A stretch of 24,356 nt of DNA from Candidatus Melainabacteria bacterium (GCA_003175915.1 PSRH01000267.1:1-24356); one strand, 5' to 3'; positions 7,927 to 17,800 are shown, numbered from the stretch's first letter. Notes: generated by a model not told the origin, from the sequence alone. Translations and numbers: made by a program.

Positions 7927-8727
7927 CTAGGGGACCCCGATACTAACCTCCTCCACTGGCAACTCAGCAACACGATCTGACAAAATTGCTGCTCCTCTTC
8001 GCAGCCCTTTGCCGTCTCTTCTAATCAAAATCGTTGACAAATAACCGATCGAATCGTCCGGCTCAAATTCCACCAGATTGTTCGAGCGCACCTCGCCGGG
8101 CAAGCCAAGCCGGCTCGCGAAAACACAATTGCCTATCACCCCTATGTGTTTGAGGAGCCCCAGTACGTCGTTAAGTCTCTTCCCTATTTTCATAAGAACT
8201 ACCACATCGTGAGTCTCGATCTGGCGACGCAAAACAGCCATATCATCCGGACACGGTAGTATAAGCGTTGTTTCCTTTCCTTGACCCAAAGGCCAATCAA
8301 AGGCCGCAGCGAGCGCGCAATAACTGGTAATTCCAGGAAACGTTTTATGCTCCAAATCGGGCAACGCTCTAAGCAACGCTCCCACCAGATAACCGTAGGT
8401 TGAATACGTTAAAGAATCACCGATGGTTAGGTAAGCAACTGTTCTGCCATCTTTGAGGTCGCGAACAATATCTTCGGCCAAGCGCCTATAGTGCTCTTCC
8501 ACCTCAGCCCGATCCGGATCCATGTTGTAAATTATTTCTTTGAACTTGCTTTCGGGTAAACCCAATCCATTCAAGCACTGTTTGGCAATCGATCTGTCAA
8601 CATGTTTCGCCCGCGGAACCAAAATCAAATCTGCTTGCTGCAATGCCGAAAAAGCAGCAAGTGGTATCATTCCGGCCGGGCCGGGGCCTACACCAATTCC
8701 AAAAAATCTTCCCAGGCCGCCGCTCAT
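7927..8727 (-). CDS. cbiL: Precorrin-2 C20-methyltransferase
   Basis: CbiL (CobI) is the SAM-dependent enzyme methylating C20 of (cobalt-)precorrin-2, the first corrin-specific methylation. The 266-residue chain has GIGVGPG (10-16), LILVPRA (34-40), the CbiL-type loop TIGDSLTYSTYGYL (101-114), FPGITSY (130-136), and the late strand block STILIRRDGKG. The long GDSLTYSTYGYL region separates it from the CbiF and CbiH relatives in this cluster. The ATG at 8727 overlaps the cbiD stop (ATGA), and GGAGGT lies five bases upstream inside cbiD. Length and motifs are normal for the family. Confidence 0.95.
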   Translation of the reverse strand: MSGGLGRFFGIGVGPGPAGMIPLAAFSALQQADLILVPRAKHVDRSIAKQCLNGLGLPESKFKEIIYNMDPDRAEVEEHYRRLAEDIVRDLKDGRTVAYLTIGDSLTYSTYGYLVGALLRALPDLEHKTFPGITSYCALAAAFDWPLGQGKETTLILPCPDDMAVLRRQIETHDVVVLMKIGKRLNDVLGLLKHIGVIGNCVFASRLGLPGEVRSNNLVEFEPDDSIGYLSTILIRRDGKGLRRGAAILSDRVAELPVEEVSIGVP

Positions 8728-9857
8728 CTGGCACCTCCAAGAGGTGTACCGTTCATTCCGAAAAGGCGGACATAGATGCGCTTTACCCTACGGCTTCTCG
8801 TCCCAATAATCGCTTCTAGACGATCCTCGACGGCCAGCCAGAGGCGAGTCGCCTCCTCGCTACTTCCCAGTTGTTCCACAATCGCTTCGACGGTCTTTGC
8901 TTCCTGTAATTGAGTCAGCTGGGCGCTATTTAATGCCACTTCACCGGCAACGCCAGCTATGGCCTGAATGGCCATGGCACTTTTGCTTGAATGAGTATCC
9001 CAAACACCATCTAGTATCTTCGCCAATTTTCCAGGGTGGCCGAGCAACCACAACTGATCAAGCTCCCTTTGTTCTTCGGCCAAGGTCGCTTCGGCGCAAT
9101 CCAGAGCAAAACCGACAAAGTTAGCGATTTGCACGATCCTCTTCTGCGGCAGACTCAATTTATTCTTTGCAAAAGAGAGACCAATATTGCCTGGCATGAA
9201 GGCAACAGTTTGGCCGGCAGCCAGGGCTACTCTGATGTAAACTTCAATGGAAGCTTTATAGGCGGCCAAGGACATGGGTTCGACTATGCCGGTGGTGCCA
9301 AGTATGGAGATACCACCAACAATACCAAGCCGGGGGTTGAAAGTGCGTTTGGCGATCGCTTCGCCATTCTCGCAACCAATGATCAGGTCATAGCCGGGAT
9401 TGACTCTGCCATCCAATATCTCATGGACGGCCTGAATCATCATTTGCCTCGGCGCCGGATTGATCGCTGGTTCACCGACGGCAACTCTTATGCCGGGCTC
9501 GGTCACGGTGCCTACGCCTTCGCCTGCCAGAAAGCGTATGCTACCCAGATTATTTCGGCGAACGGTGCAAACGATGGTCGCGCCCCTGGTGTTATCAGGA
9601 TCATCTCCGGCAAACTTAACCACTTCTGCCCTTACACCCAGATCGCCGAGATTCTCGATACGGGCTATCGGTATGACAAGGAAGTTTTGCCGGCCTGGTA
9701 GAGTAACCCTTACCCTGTCCTCGATTTCTCCGTCCTCCAAAAGTTTTACCGCGGCTTTGACGCCGGCCGTAGCACAGCTCCCAGTAGTCCAACCGCGCCG
9801 TAGTCCGTTTTCGGCTGGTTTTTTCAGATCTAGTTCTTGCGCTTCCATTGCTCTCAT
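8724..9857 (-). CDS. cbiD: Cobalt-precorrin-5B C1-methyltransferase
   Basis: CbiD methylates C1 of the ring in the anaerobic-type route; it is not related to the tetrapyrrole methylase superfamily. The 377-residue protein shows the diagnostic N-terminal RGWTTGSCATAGVKAA (21-36), the GDDPDNTRGA segment, the EPGIRVAVGEPAINPAPR block, RTFNPRLGIVGGISILGTTG in mid-protein, and the FMPGNIGLSFA/VGFALDCAE region in the second half. The ATG at 9857 overlaps the stop of the cbiX-cbiC fusion (ATGA); an alternative ATG at 9848 would drop only three residues. CbiD together with CbiG indicates the early-cobalt branch rather than the CobG/CobF oxygen-dependent branch. A long open frame on the opposite strand is a shadow of this gene. 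Confidence 0.96.
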   Translation of the reverse strand: MRAMEAQELDLKKPAENGLRRGWTTGSCATAGVKAAVKLLEDGEIEDRVRVTLPGRQNFLVIPIARIENLGDLGVRAEVVKFAGDDPDNTRGATIVCTVRRNNLGSIRFLAGEGVGTVTEPGIRVAVGEPAINPAPRQMMIQAVHEILDGRVNPGYDLIIGCENGEAIAKRTFNPRLGIVGGISILGTTGIVEPMSLAAYKASIEVYIRVALAAGQTVAFMPGNIGLSFAKNKLSLPQKRIVQIANFVGFALDCAEATLAEEQRELDQLWLLGHPGKLAKILDGVWDTHSSKSAMAIQAIAGVAGEVALNSAQLTQLQEAKTVEAIVEQLGSSEEATRLWLAVEDRLEAIIGTRSRRVKRIYVRLFGMNGTPLGGAR

Positions 9858-11416
9858 GCTTCCGCCAACCGATTTACAGCGCCAATCATCAAACTATTGA
9901 TCACGGCAGCGGCCCAACCCGAACCACCCTTAGTACCGCTATTTGTTATGCGCGGCACATGCAGGCATAGGCGCAATTCGTCTTTGCTCTTTTCCGTACC
10001 AACAAAACCAACCGGAAGCCCGATGACAAGCTGGGGACGCCAGCCATTGTTCCGTACTAGCCTGAGCAATTCCATTAGTGCCGTCGGTGCATCCCCGATC
10101 GCGACAATGACATCATTACCGAACAACTCGAAGGCGCGTCTTATGCCGATCGCAGAGCGTGTTTGTCCGGTAGCCGAGGCAGAGAGTTCAGTTTCGCGAT
10201 CATGAACACCACACCATGTAATAACCTTTAGTTGCCTCTCGAGAGTTCTATTAATACCGCTGCGCACCATAGTGACGTCGGTAATAATCTGCCGGCATCG
10301 CAGTACGGCCCGAACACCTGCTTCTACCGCACCCGGGGAAAAGAAAAGCTGCTCTATAATGCTGAAGTCGCCCGTCGTATGCACGAGCCTTTGAGCAATG
10401 TAGCGCTCTGGCTCAGCAAAATCGGACCAATCGCGTCCGGATTCGATGATGCTAAAACTTTCACGCTCAATCGGATGTGGCTGGTATTTCTTCGCGATCG
10501 TAAAAGCGCCATCGTTTTCGCTCTTTAGAGAACGACCTGGTTCGGTACACGGCTGCGGTATACCCACTTGAGACTCAAAACCGACAATCTCCACTCTGTA
10601 CTTACATAAGGAGCAATTCATATGGGCGCGCCCCTCGACACCTTCTTTAGCCCGCTCGAGAAAAACGTCAGCAACGTCTGAATGAATGCCCAGGTAGTCA
10701 GCTTTCAAAATCTCCGTTAAAGGTGCGCGCTTTCTAGCGGCATCTGCGGCGGCATAGATGCGTTTGATCAAAATTCCGTCGAACAGTAGATAGGGCAAGA
10801 CAATCAGCCGTTTGTGGCCGAGGCGTAAAGCCTGTCGAAGTCCATCGGCGACGGCAGGCTTTGCTGTACCCGCATAACAGACGAAAGAGGCTGCAAAACC
10901 CATTCCTTCCTGGAGCATCCTGGCCAATTTGGCGATTTCCGCGTTAGCATCAGGGTCAGATGTGCCTCGCCCCACCACCACCAAACAAGTCTGCGAGCGC
11001 CTGAGCGATCCTTTCGCTGTCGCTTCGGCCTCTATGATCCTCTGCTGGCACAGCCTAATTAACAGCGGATGCAGTTCCATCACTGCGCCAAAATGCAGGT
11101 CGGTACCAGGAAATTGTCGTCGCAGTGAATGCAATTCGCCGGGCATGTCATTCTTAGCGTGCGTGGCTGCTGCCAAGAGGGCGGGCACCACAACCACTCG
11201 TGTTGAGCCGGCGGCAATGCTTGATTTGACCGCTTGACCTATGGTCGGCGAAGCAAACTCCAAAAAACCGTGGTCGACACGCCGGCCCAGGGCACGCTGG
11301 CGCACCACTGCGACCAATTCTTCGAATTGCCGAACACCATCGGGATCGCGACTACCGTGACCCGCAAGCACGATCCCATAATCTTCTGACTGCTCTGGGA
11401 TCGTGCTTGCGCTCAT
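9854..11416 (-). CDS. cbiX/cbiC: Fused sirohydrochlorin cobaltochelatase (CbiX) and precorrin-8X methylmutase (CbiC)
   Basis: A 520-residue fusion of an early enzyme (cobalt insertion) and a late one (C11-to-C12 methyl migration). Residues 14-265 are a two-lobed long-form CbiX. Lobe one has LAGHGSRDPDG (17-27, His20) and the metal-site histidine in ATHAKNDMP (84-92). Lobe two has VVVGRGTSDPDANAE (146-160) and RLIVLPYLLFDG (203-214). A CxxC element, MNCSLCKYR (266-274), follows, resembling the Fe-S ligand region of long CbiX proteins. Residues ~311-520 are CbiC, with RLVHTTGDFS (343-352, catalytic-type His346), VAIGDAPTAL (438-447) and GLPVGFVG (466-473). The poly-His tail of some long CbiX proteins is absent. 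ATGA overlaps join it to cbiE upstream and cbiD downstream. Both domain assignments are firm. Confidence 0.94.
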   Translation of the reverse strand: MSASTIPEQSEDYGIVLAGHGSRDPDGVRQFEELVAVVRQRALGRRVDHGFLEFASPTIGQAVKSSIAAGSTRVVVVPALLAAATHAKNDMPGELHSLRRQFPGTDLHFGAVMELHPLLIRLCQQRIIEAEATAKGSLRRSQTCLVVVGRGTSDPDANAEIAKLARMLQEGMGFAASFVCYAGTAKPAVADGLRQALRLGHKRLIVLPYLLFDGILIKRIYAAADAARKRAPLTEILKADYLGIHSDVADVFLERAKEGVEGRAHMNCSLCKYRVEIVGFESQVGIPQPCTEPGRSLKSENDGAFTIAKKYQPHPIERESFSIIESGRDWSDFAEPERYIAQRLVHTTGDFSIIEQLFFSPGAVEAGVRAVLRCRQIITDVTMVRSGINRTLERQLKVITWCGVHDRETELSASATGQTRSAIGIRRAFELFGNDVIVAIGDAPTALMELLRLVRNNGWRPQLVIGLPVGFVGTEKSKDELRLCLHVPRITNSGTKGGSGWAAAVINSLMIGAVNRLAEA

Positions 11417-12102
11417 TTCACTGGCTCCTCAATGATTTGACTCGCCATAGGTGTCTTTGTACGAATCAACATAATACTCATATCGGAAAAATCAAGAGTG
11501 CAATCCGCTAACTTGCCATACCAGGTGGCCTCGTCGATGGTGAGATTTTCCCAGACCTCGACGGGATGATCACCTGCGATTCCGTACTTTAGAAGAAAAT
11601 CAACTATGTCTTTGGGCATGAAGTCCCAAGGCCGTGGCAGGACGATTGCATTACGGCCGTCCTTAATTGCATTTAGCAAGTGGCGCTTGAACGGTTCCAG
11701 ATCACCGCGGCGATGAAAAGTGAGACAGGTCGTCTCATCGAAGCAAACCTTGGCGCGGGACGCCAGGATCTGCACAGATGAAATCCCGGGTATAGTTTCC
11801 ACCTGGTGTCCGCAGGCAGCCTCGACCCGTTCCAGAAATTGGAAACCGCTAAAATGCGGGTCTCCCATAAAAGCAACGACGCAGCGCTCGCCGGCGTGAT
11901 GAGCTTGAGAAACCACTTTCAGTTTTTCAACCTGGTCTTTGTAGCCCATGCTGACAATTCGCGTGTCGTTAGACAAAATTGGTCGCACGAGATTAACGAC
12001 TGTCTCAAATCCAGCCACTAAATCGGCCGAACGCAAGTGAGTCGACGCCAGCTCTGTCAAATAGCGAGGATCTCCTGGTCCGATGCCGACGCAGATAATC
12101 AT
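11413..12102 (-). CDS. cbiE: Cobalt-precorrin-7 C5-methyltransferase
   Basis: CbiE is the C5-methylating SAM-dependent enzyme, equivalent to the N-terminal half of CobL. The 229-residue product starts MIICVGIGPGDP (1-12), then VAGFETVVNLVR (29-40), FMGDPHFSGFQFL (78-90), and IPGISSVQILASR (104-116) with the family's FH at 129-130. The size fits CbiE alone: the CbiT half that methylates C15 and decarboxylates C12 is not attached, and I find no CbiT anywhere in the window. The ATG overlaps the cobA stop, and the gene's own stop overlaps the cbiX-cbiC start, both as ATGA. CbiE versus another methylase of the superfamily is judged from the short chain, GDPHFSG loop and context. Confidence 0.88.
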   Translation of the reverse strand: MIICVGIGPGDPRYLTELASTHLRSADLVAGFETVVNLVRPILSNDTRIVSMGYKDQVEKLKVVSQAHHAGERCVVAFMGDPHFSGFQFLERVEAACGHQVETIPGISSVQILASRAKVCFDETTCLTFHRRGDLEPFKRHLLNAIKDGRNAIVLPRPWDFMPKDIVDFLLKYGIAGDHPVEVWENLTIDEATWYGKLADCTLDFSDMSIMLIRTKTPMASQIIEEPVK

Positions 12103-12866
12103 GGCAACCTGCCTGAACCGGACAAGTAGGTGGCCGTCTCTTTTAACGCTGCCGCATCCTCGATTACTTTGCCCACTATGATCACAGCTGGACTAGCCAT
12201 TCCGCTTTGCAGAACTGCTTTTGGCAGTTCAGATAGAGAAGTAATTAGAGAGCGCTCCTCGGCCAGGGTGGCCTGCTCAACGACAGCCGCCGGCATCGTC
12301 GGCGGCATGCCCGCCTTGATCAGGCGTTCGACAATTTGATGCAAGGTTCGCATACCCATATAAATTACAAGCGTCGAGCCGCTTTCAACCAGGGCCCGCC
12401 AATTAGGCTGGGCACTTTCTCGACTCCTTCCAGTGACAAAGGTGATGCTGTGCGCATAGTCCCGGTTGGTCAAGGGAATGCCCAGGGTTGCAGGTGCTGC
12501 CAGTCCGGCCGTAATTCCGTTGACGATCGAAACTTCAATGCCGTACTCGCTTAACACCTTAAGTTCTTCATGAGTGCGAGCAAAAATCAATGGATCACCA
12601 CCTTTGACCCGAGCAACGCACTTGCCCTCGGACGCCAGCGAAATCATCTGTTTAGATATAAAGATCTGAGGAGTAGATCTTCCTCCTCCCCTCTTGCCAA
12701 CGCGAATTACTGGCGCTCCTGGTTTGGCAAATTGCAGAATTTCCTGGTTGACAAGATCGTCGATGAGAATTACATCGGCTGCGCTAAGTGCTTTGACAGC
12801 TTTTAAGGTGAGTAATTCGAGATCACCGGGTCCAGCACCGATCAAGAAGACTTTACCAGTTGCCAT
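12099..12866 (-). CDS. cobA: Uroporphyrinogen-III C-methyltransferase (SUMT)
   Basis: CobA methylates uroporphyrinogen III at C2 and C7 to give precorrin-2, the branch point leading to B12 and siroheme. The 255-residue chain has VFLIGAGPGDLELLT (6-20), ILIDDLV (33-39), VGKRGGGRS (56-64), VARVKGGDPLIFAR (84-97), GITAGLAAPATLGIPLT (117-133) and RDYAHSITFVTG (135-146). It is a stand-alone SUMT: the CysG dehydrogenase/ferrochelatase domain is absent, so precorrin-2 oxidation must be done elsewhere. The ATG at 12866 follows the AAA/VWA gene by 29 bp, with a weak GAGAG upstream; the stop overlaps cbiE. It should not be confused with the adenosyltransferase sometimes also called CobA. Confidence 0.96.
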   Translation of the reverse strand: MATGKVFLIGAGPGDLELLTLKAVKALSAADVILIDDLVNQEILQFAKPGAPVIRVGKRGGGRSTPQIFISKQMISLASEGKCVARVKGGDPLIFARTHEELKVLSEYGIEVSIVNGITAGLAAPATLGIPLTNRDYAHSITFVTGRSRESAQPNWRALVESGSTLVIYMGMRTLHQIVERLIKAGMPPTMPAAVVEQATLAEERSLITSLSELPKAVLQSGMASPAVIIVGKVIEDAAALKETATYLSGSGRLP

Positions 12867-12895
12867 AAACGTACTCTCATCAAACAGGCTGCCAA

Positions 12896-14815
12896 CTATC
12901 GAGCAGTTTTTTTGCCGCTCTTTAATTTACTGCGGATCTTAAGGCTTAGCGAGTCAACAGAAACGCTTTCTAAGCTAAGGTGTTCAGCTTTTAACACTTT
13001 GGCAAGTTCCTGCGCTTTACTGAAACGCAGGTAACCAGATTCGGTATCAATGACTAGAGAGGGAACGCGCAGTTCCAAAAGTTCCTCCGCAGCAATCAAA
13101 GTATCTTCCCAGGCATCTGAGCCTTCACTCACCGGTACATTGGCCTTGCCATCAGTCAATAATATGATTAACGGTGCAAAGGCTCTGTCACACTGGGAAT
13201 CGATCAGCAGTTCATAGGCGAGAGTCAGTGCCTGAGCAAGCGGTGTTCTACCACCAGTCGGTAACTCTTTCAGCCTGGTCTGTGCCGTTTCAATACTTCG
13301 GGTAGGTGGCAAGAGCAAAGTCGCACCCTCACCGCGAAAAGCGATCACGGCAACTTTGTCTCTGCGTGTATAAGCATCATCCAGCAAGTTAATCACAGTT
13401 CCTTTAACAAGTTCCATTCGTTTTAGAGCGGCCATGGAACCGGATGCATCAACGACGAAAAGCACAAGGTTCGCGTTTTTCACGACCTCCACTTTCTCGT
13501 GAAAGTCGGCTGCAGAAACATCAAGGCTGCCGGCATTTCTAAGAAGTGAGTGGTGCACAGTTGCGTTAACGGCAAGCTTGTTCGGATTTTGGTTCAGCGT
13601 CGCTCTCAGGAAGCGCCCTTCTCGAAGCCCTCTGGTAGTCGATCGCCTACCATCCCGGCCTGTCTCACCATCTGTATTTATTTCGATTCGAACGGGATTA
13701 CCCGAATTCTTGACGCTAAAAATCTTTTCTTCTGGCGGTTCTTGAAATGGGTTTTCCGAATTCTCGTCTGACGGATCTTCTTGCTGCTGCTCACCTTCTT
13801 CTACCTGCTTGGCCAGCGCTTCTTTGATCGATTGGTCAAGCTTGTCTTGCTCCAACTTAGACTGATCCGAGCCTCTGCGCTTCAAGCGGTGAGGCAAAGC
13901 AAGTTGGCAGGCTGTTCGTATATCCGCCAAATCCACCTCTTCTCGACCCTGGAGGGCCGCTAGTGTGCGAGCCACTTTGCAGACAATCAGGTCGGCTCTT
14001 AAACTCCTGGCGCCTAATTCACAACAAAGCTCGCTTACAATAGTTACCAGTCGATCAGCGAGTTGAACGGATGGCAGTAGTTGAATTGCTATGCTCACCT
14101 GTCTTCTCAGTTGCTCCTGCTGCCCCTGCCATTGCCGTTCAAAGCCCTGCGGATCTGCTTCAAAGTTCATGCGCCTGCGCACTACTTCCGCTCTTACCTC
14201 ACTCTCTGACGGAGCCTCCACTTCGATCATCATGCCGAATCGATCGAGTAGTTGTGGGCGTAGATCACCTTCTTCCAAATTCATCGTCCCGATGAGAGCG
14301 AACCTGGCCGGATGAGAAATCGACAGTCCTTCTCGCTGTACAGAGTTGACACCCATAGCAGCCACATCTAAAAGGACATCAACCAGGTGATCGGCCAAGA
14401 GATTCACCTCGTCTATATAAAGAATGCCTCTGTGGGCAGCAGCAAGCAGTCCCGGTTGAAAGGCTTTCTTTCCTTCTTTGAGCGCCCGTTCAAAATCTAT
14501 ACTGCCGATGACCCTATCCTCGGTGGCGCCCAGGGGCAAATTCACAAACGGCGGCGGCATAAGGATGTGTTCGCTAGCGTCATTGCACACGTCGCATACG
14601 TCCACCGGCTGTTCAGGAGGACAATTGAAGCGGCAACCCGGAACTCGGCTTATAGATGACATAATTTCGCCCAGCCCGCGCGCCGCTGTACTCTTGGCAG
14701 TCCCCTTGTCGCCCCTGATTAACAAACCACCCACGCCTGGGTTGACAGCGCAAACCAATAAAGCTGTTTTCAGATTATCTTGGCCGACAAGCGCGGCAAA
14801 AGGAAAAGTTTTCAT
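12896..14815 (-). CDS. chlID: Fused ChlI/ChlD-type AAA+ ATPase with VWA domain, probable CobN partner
   Basis: A 639-residue fusion resembling magnesium-chelatase I and D subunits. The AAA+ module has Walker A GDKGTAKST (35-43), Walker B LYIDEVNLL (132-140), sensor-1 GTMN (176-179) and arginine-finger-like LLDRFG (189-194). An insertion near 61-77 holds four cysteines (C61, C65, C74, C77) that could bind a metal. An acidic, Glu/Gln-rich linker spans about 338-365. The VWA domain carries a complete MIDAS: DASGS (456-460), Thr524 in GGRTPLA, and Asp555 in LLTDGKAN. Such fused proteins are encoded next to cobN in many bacteria and are thought to replace CobS/CobT in driving metal insertion. Its ATG overlaps the cobN stop (ATGA), supporting that pairing. 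Chlorophyll synthesis is unlikely here, as no bch/chl partner other than cobN is present. Confidence 0.9.
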   Translation of the reverse strand: MKTFPFAALVGQDNLKTALLVCAVNPGVGGLLIRGDKGTAKSTAARGLGEIMSSISRVPGCRFNCPPEQPVDVCDVCNDASEHILMPPPFVNLPLGATEDRVIGSIDFERALKEGKKAFQPGLLAAAHRGILYIDEVNLLADHLVDVLLDVAAMGVNSVQREGLSISHPARFALIGTMNLEEGDLRPQLLDRFGMMIEVEAPSESEVRAEVVRRRMNFEADPQGFERQWQGQQEQLRRQVSIAIQLLPSVQLADRLVTIVSELCCELGARSLRADLIVCKVARTLAALQGREEVDLADIRTACQLALPHRLKRRGSDQSKLEQDKLDQSIKEALAKQVEEGEQQQEDPSDENSENPFQEPPEEKIFSVKNSGNPVRIEINTDGETGRDGRRSTTRGLREGRFLRATLNQNPNKLAVNATVHHSLLRNAGSLDVSAADFHEKVEVVKNANLVLFVVDASGSMAALKRMELVKGTVINLLDDAYTRRDKVAVIAFRGEGATLLLPPTRSIETAQTRLKELPTGGRTPLAQALTLAYELLIDSQCDRAFAPLIILLTDGKANVPVSEGSDAWEDTLIAAEELLELRVPSLVIDTESGYLRFSKAQELAKVLKAEHLSLESVSVDSLSLKIRSKLKSGKKTAR

Positions 14816-17800
14816 CGGGCTGTCTCCGGCATTTTCGGCAGTTCGCCGCGGGCTTCCAGTTCCGCCTCGCTACTTAAATAAAGCTGGCGTAGTCTGGATA
14901 GTGTATCGGATTTTGGCTCCGACCACATTCTCCGATCGACAGCTTCCAGAAGTCTTTCTGCTATGGCGTTCAGCGCCCAGGGGTTGCTTTCGGAAAAGAA
15001 CTCTTGAATAGCCGGATCAAGCGCATAATTCTTAGCAATATCTTCGTACATCCAATCGTCAAGGATTTCACTTGTAGCGTCATATCCGAATAGATAGTCA
15101 ACGGTGGCGGCCAGTTCCAGCCCCCCTTTGTAGCCGTGTCGCTTGATCCCATCCAGCCATTTGGGGTTGACCACGCGCGTACGGAATACGCGCAGAGCTT
15201 CTTCTTTCAGGTCGCGTATAACCGGTCGAGCTGGGTCTTGTGAATCGCCAAAATAGTGGCGCGGCCGTCTGCCCGTCAGACTCTTAATCGTAGCAATCAT
15301 GCCACCATGAAATTGCAAGTAGTCATCGCTGTCAAAGATGTCGTGCTCGCGATTGTCTTGATTATGAAGAGCGATCTCTACTTTGGCCAGTCTGTGCCGA
15401 AACTCATCCATCGCCTTCAGTCCGCTTTCGCTTTGCGTGTAAGCGTAACCACCCCAATTGACATAAGCCTCGGCAAAGTCAGTTGCATCGTTCCAGTTTT
15501 TCTCGTTTATCAATGGCAAAATGCCGGCTCCGTAACTGCCCGGTTTAGATCCGAATATACGGTAAGAGGCACGCCGCTCAGCATCCTCGAGATCGACACC
15601 TTTATCCACAAGCTGTTTCAAATCTTCCAGAAAATGTTTTCGTACAAAGTTTTTCCCCGGTTCCTCATCGCGCAATAGTACCGCTTGTACGGACTGGTCA
15701 ATTAAATCGATCAAGTGTTGGAAGGCATCCCTGAAAAATCCACTGATGCGAACGGTAACGTCGATGCGTGGACGCCCTAATTCTTCCAATGGGATCACTT
15801 CAATGCCATTTAATCGCCGGTTCTCGGATTGCCAAATAGGACGAACTCCTAAAAGAGCAAATATTTCGGCGATATCATCACCATGCGTCCGCATGGCACT
15901 TGTTCCCCAAACACTGATAGCAACGGTTTCCGGATATTGACCCGTCTCCTTAAGATGCCTGCGCAAAACTTCTTGGGCAAGCTGCTGACCGACGCGCCAG
16001 GCGGATTGAGATGGCAGGCTACGCGGATCTACCGAGTAAAAGTTTCGCCCGGTGGGAAGAATATGCGCCATACCTCGGGTCGGGGCACCGCTTGGTCCGG
16101 GCGGTATATAAAGACCGTTCAGGCCATTGAGTAAATTCTCGATTTCTTCGTTTGTTCGTCTCAAATTTGGCACCAATTCACAGCAAGTAAATTTGAGTGT
16201 ACTGACAATATCCTTGACGTCATCCGACACAGTTAATACCTGTTTAACTGCTTCCTTAATTTTCTCCGGATTGAAATTGTGGAAATGCAAACTCTCATAC
16301 AGCCGGTGGCAGAGGGTATCGATGAATTCCAATGCATCCGCCGAGGTTATCAGCGATTTGGCAGCCAATTGCTTTGCTTTTGAAGGAACTTCTTGAAGTT
16401 TGTCGCCCTTAGCCTCTAGCAATTCTTCCAATTTAAATCCAATTCGTTTTGCCACTCCGCTCTGAAGAGAAGGGATGTCGAGATTCGCCAATCTTGTAAG
16501 CGAACATAGCATGTCAACCAGGGCACCGTCCGTCGGGGCTTGTCCCAACGTATGCAAGCCATCACGAATCTGGGCAGCACCCAGTTCACAAAGATAAGCA
16601 TCGATATCCTGAATCAAATGTGATACCTTCACGCCGTCCATCGCAGCAAGCGATACTGGCACGCCATGGGGTGCTAGCTCATCGTTCCATTCGTGGTCAT
16701 GGTCATGATCATAATCGTGGTCGTGGTCGTGGTCGCCGTCATGGACATGGGAATGATCATGGTCATGGTCATCGTCGTGGTCGTCATGCCCATCCTCATG
16801 GTGGTCAACAATCAATTTGAGATCCTGGTCGAGGTTGGATTTCTTGATCAAGTCCCAAATTTGCTGCTGGAGAAGCGGCAACTTTGCCGGATCCAACATT
16901 TCCACTTGGTAGTATTCGTCTACCAATTGAGAAAGTTCGGCCAGAATCCCATAAGTTTCCGCCGATGTCATAGGTGGTGTCAGGTGGTCGACAATCACAG
17001 CATGAGCTCTGCGCTTCGCCTGCGCACCTTCACCAGGGTCATTGAGAATGAAAGGATAAAAAAGAGGCATGTCCCTCAGCAGTGCATCCGGGAAGCAATC
17101 TGATGATAAGCCAACTCCCTTTCCAGGCAACCATTCAAGTGTTCCATGCTTGCCAACATGAATAATGGCATCGGCTTGCCAAACAGCATCCAGCCATTTA
17201 TAGAGCGCATAATAATGGTGCGTCGGTGGCAGATCCGGCTGGTGATAAATGGCATTCGGGTCCATGCCATAACCTCGCGGCGGCTGAAGGACAAGCACGG
17301 CGTTTTCTCTGGCTATGCCAGCAATGATCAAATGATTATCATGCAAATAAGCCTCTCCAGGAGGCTCGCCCCATTGCGCCACCATTTTCGTGCGCAAAGA
17401 TTGCGGCAGTTCATTAAACCACTCTTTGTATTGCTGAGCGGATACTCTAGCCAATGCGTTTTTGCATTGGTCCTCGCTGAGATAGGTTTGATCGTAAGAT
17501 CCACAGTCGATCAGCTCATGAATTAACTTCGTTCCACTTTCTGGTAAAGCACCAACTTCATAGCCAGTTGCGTGCATGGCTTGCAGCAGGTAACGAACCG
17601 ATTCCGGCGCATCCAGACCAACGGCATTGCCAATCTGGGATGCTTTGCTAGTGACGTTGGTAAAGACAAAAGCAATCCGTTTGTTTCTGTTCGCCAAGCT
17701 GTTCAGCCGATAAAGACGCCATGCAATACCAGCAATACGGTCTAATCTGTCCTCTAAAGTCGTGTAGTCGGCCGCTTGCCATTTTCCACCCTTCTGCTTG

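Noticed and set aside
7905..7973. Longer N-terminus for CbiF from 7973
   Set aside because: The extra 23 residues do not resemble the family and would overlap cbiL; a perfect AGGAGG supports ATG 7904.
9352..9359. GCGATCGC octamer (cyanobacterial HIP1)
   Set aside because: I noticed it only once in 24 kb, close to chance, so it does not support a HIP1-rich cyanobacterial genome.
9036..9701. 221-codon open frame on the + strand opposite cbiD
   Set aside because: It lies wholly antisense to a clear cbiD gene and its product has no recognisable domain; long antisense frames are expected opposite such genes.
14478..15011. 177-codon open frame on the + strand across the cobN/chlID border
   Set aside because: Antisense to two well-supported genes, low-complexity product, no plausible start context.
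16620..17103. Two + strand frames giving Gly/His/Arg- or Val/Met-rich products
   Set aside because: They are the reverse reading of the His-Asp codon repeat in cobN.
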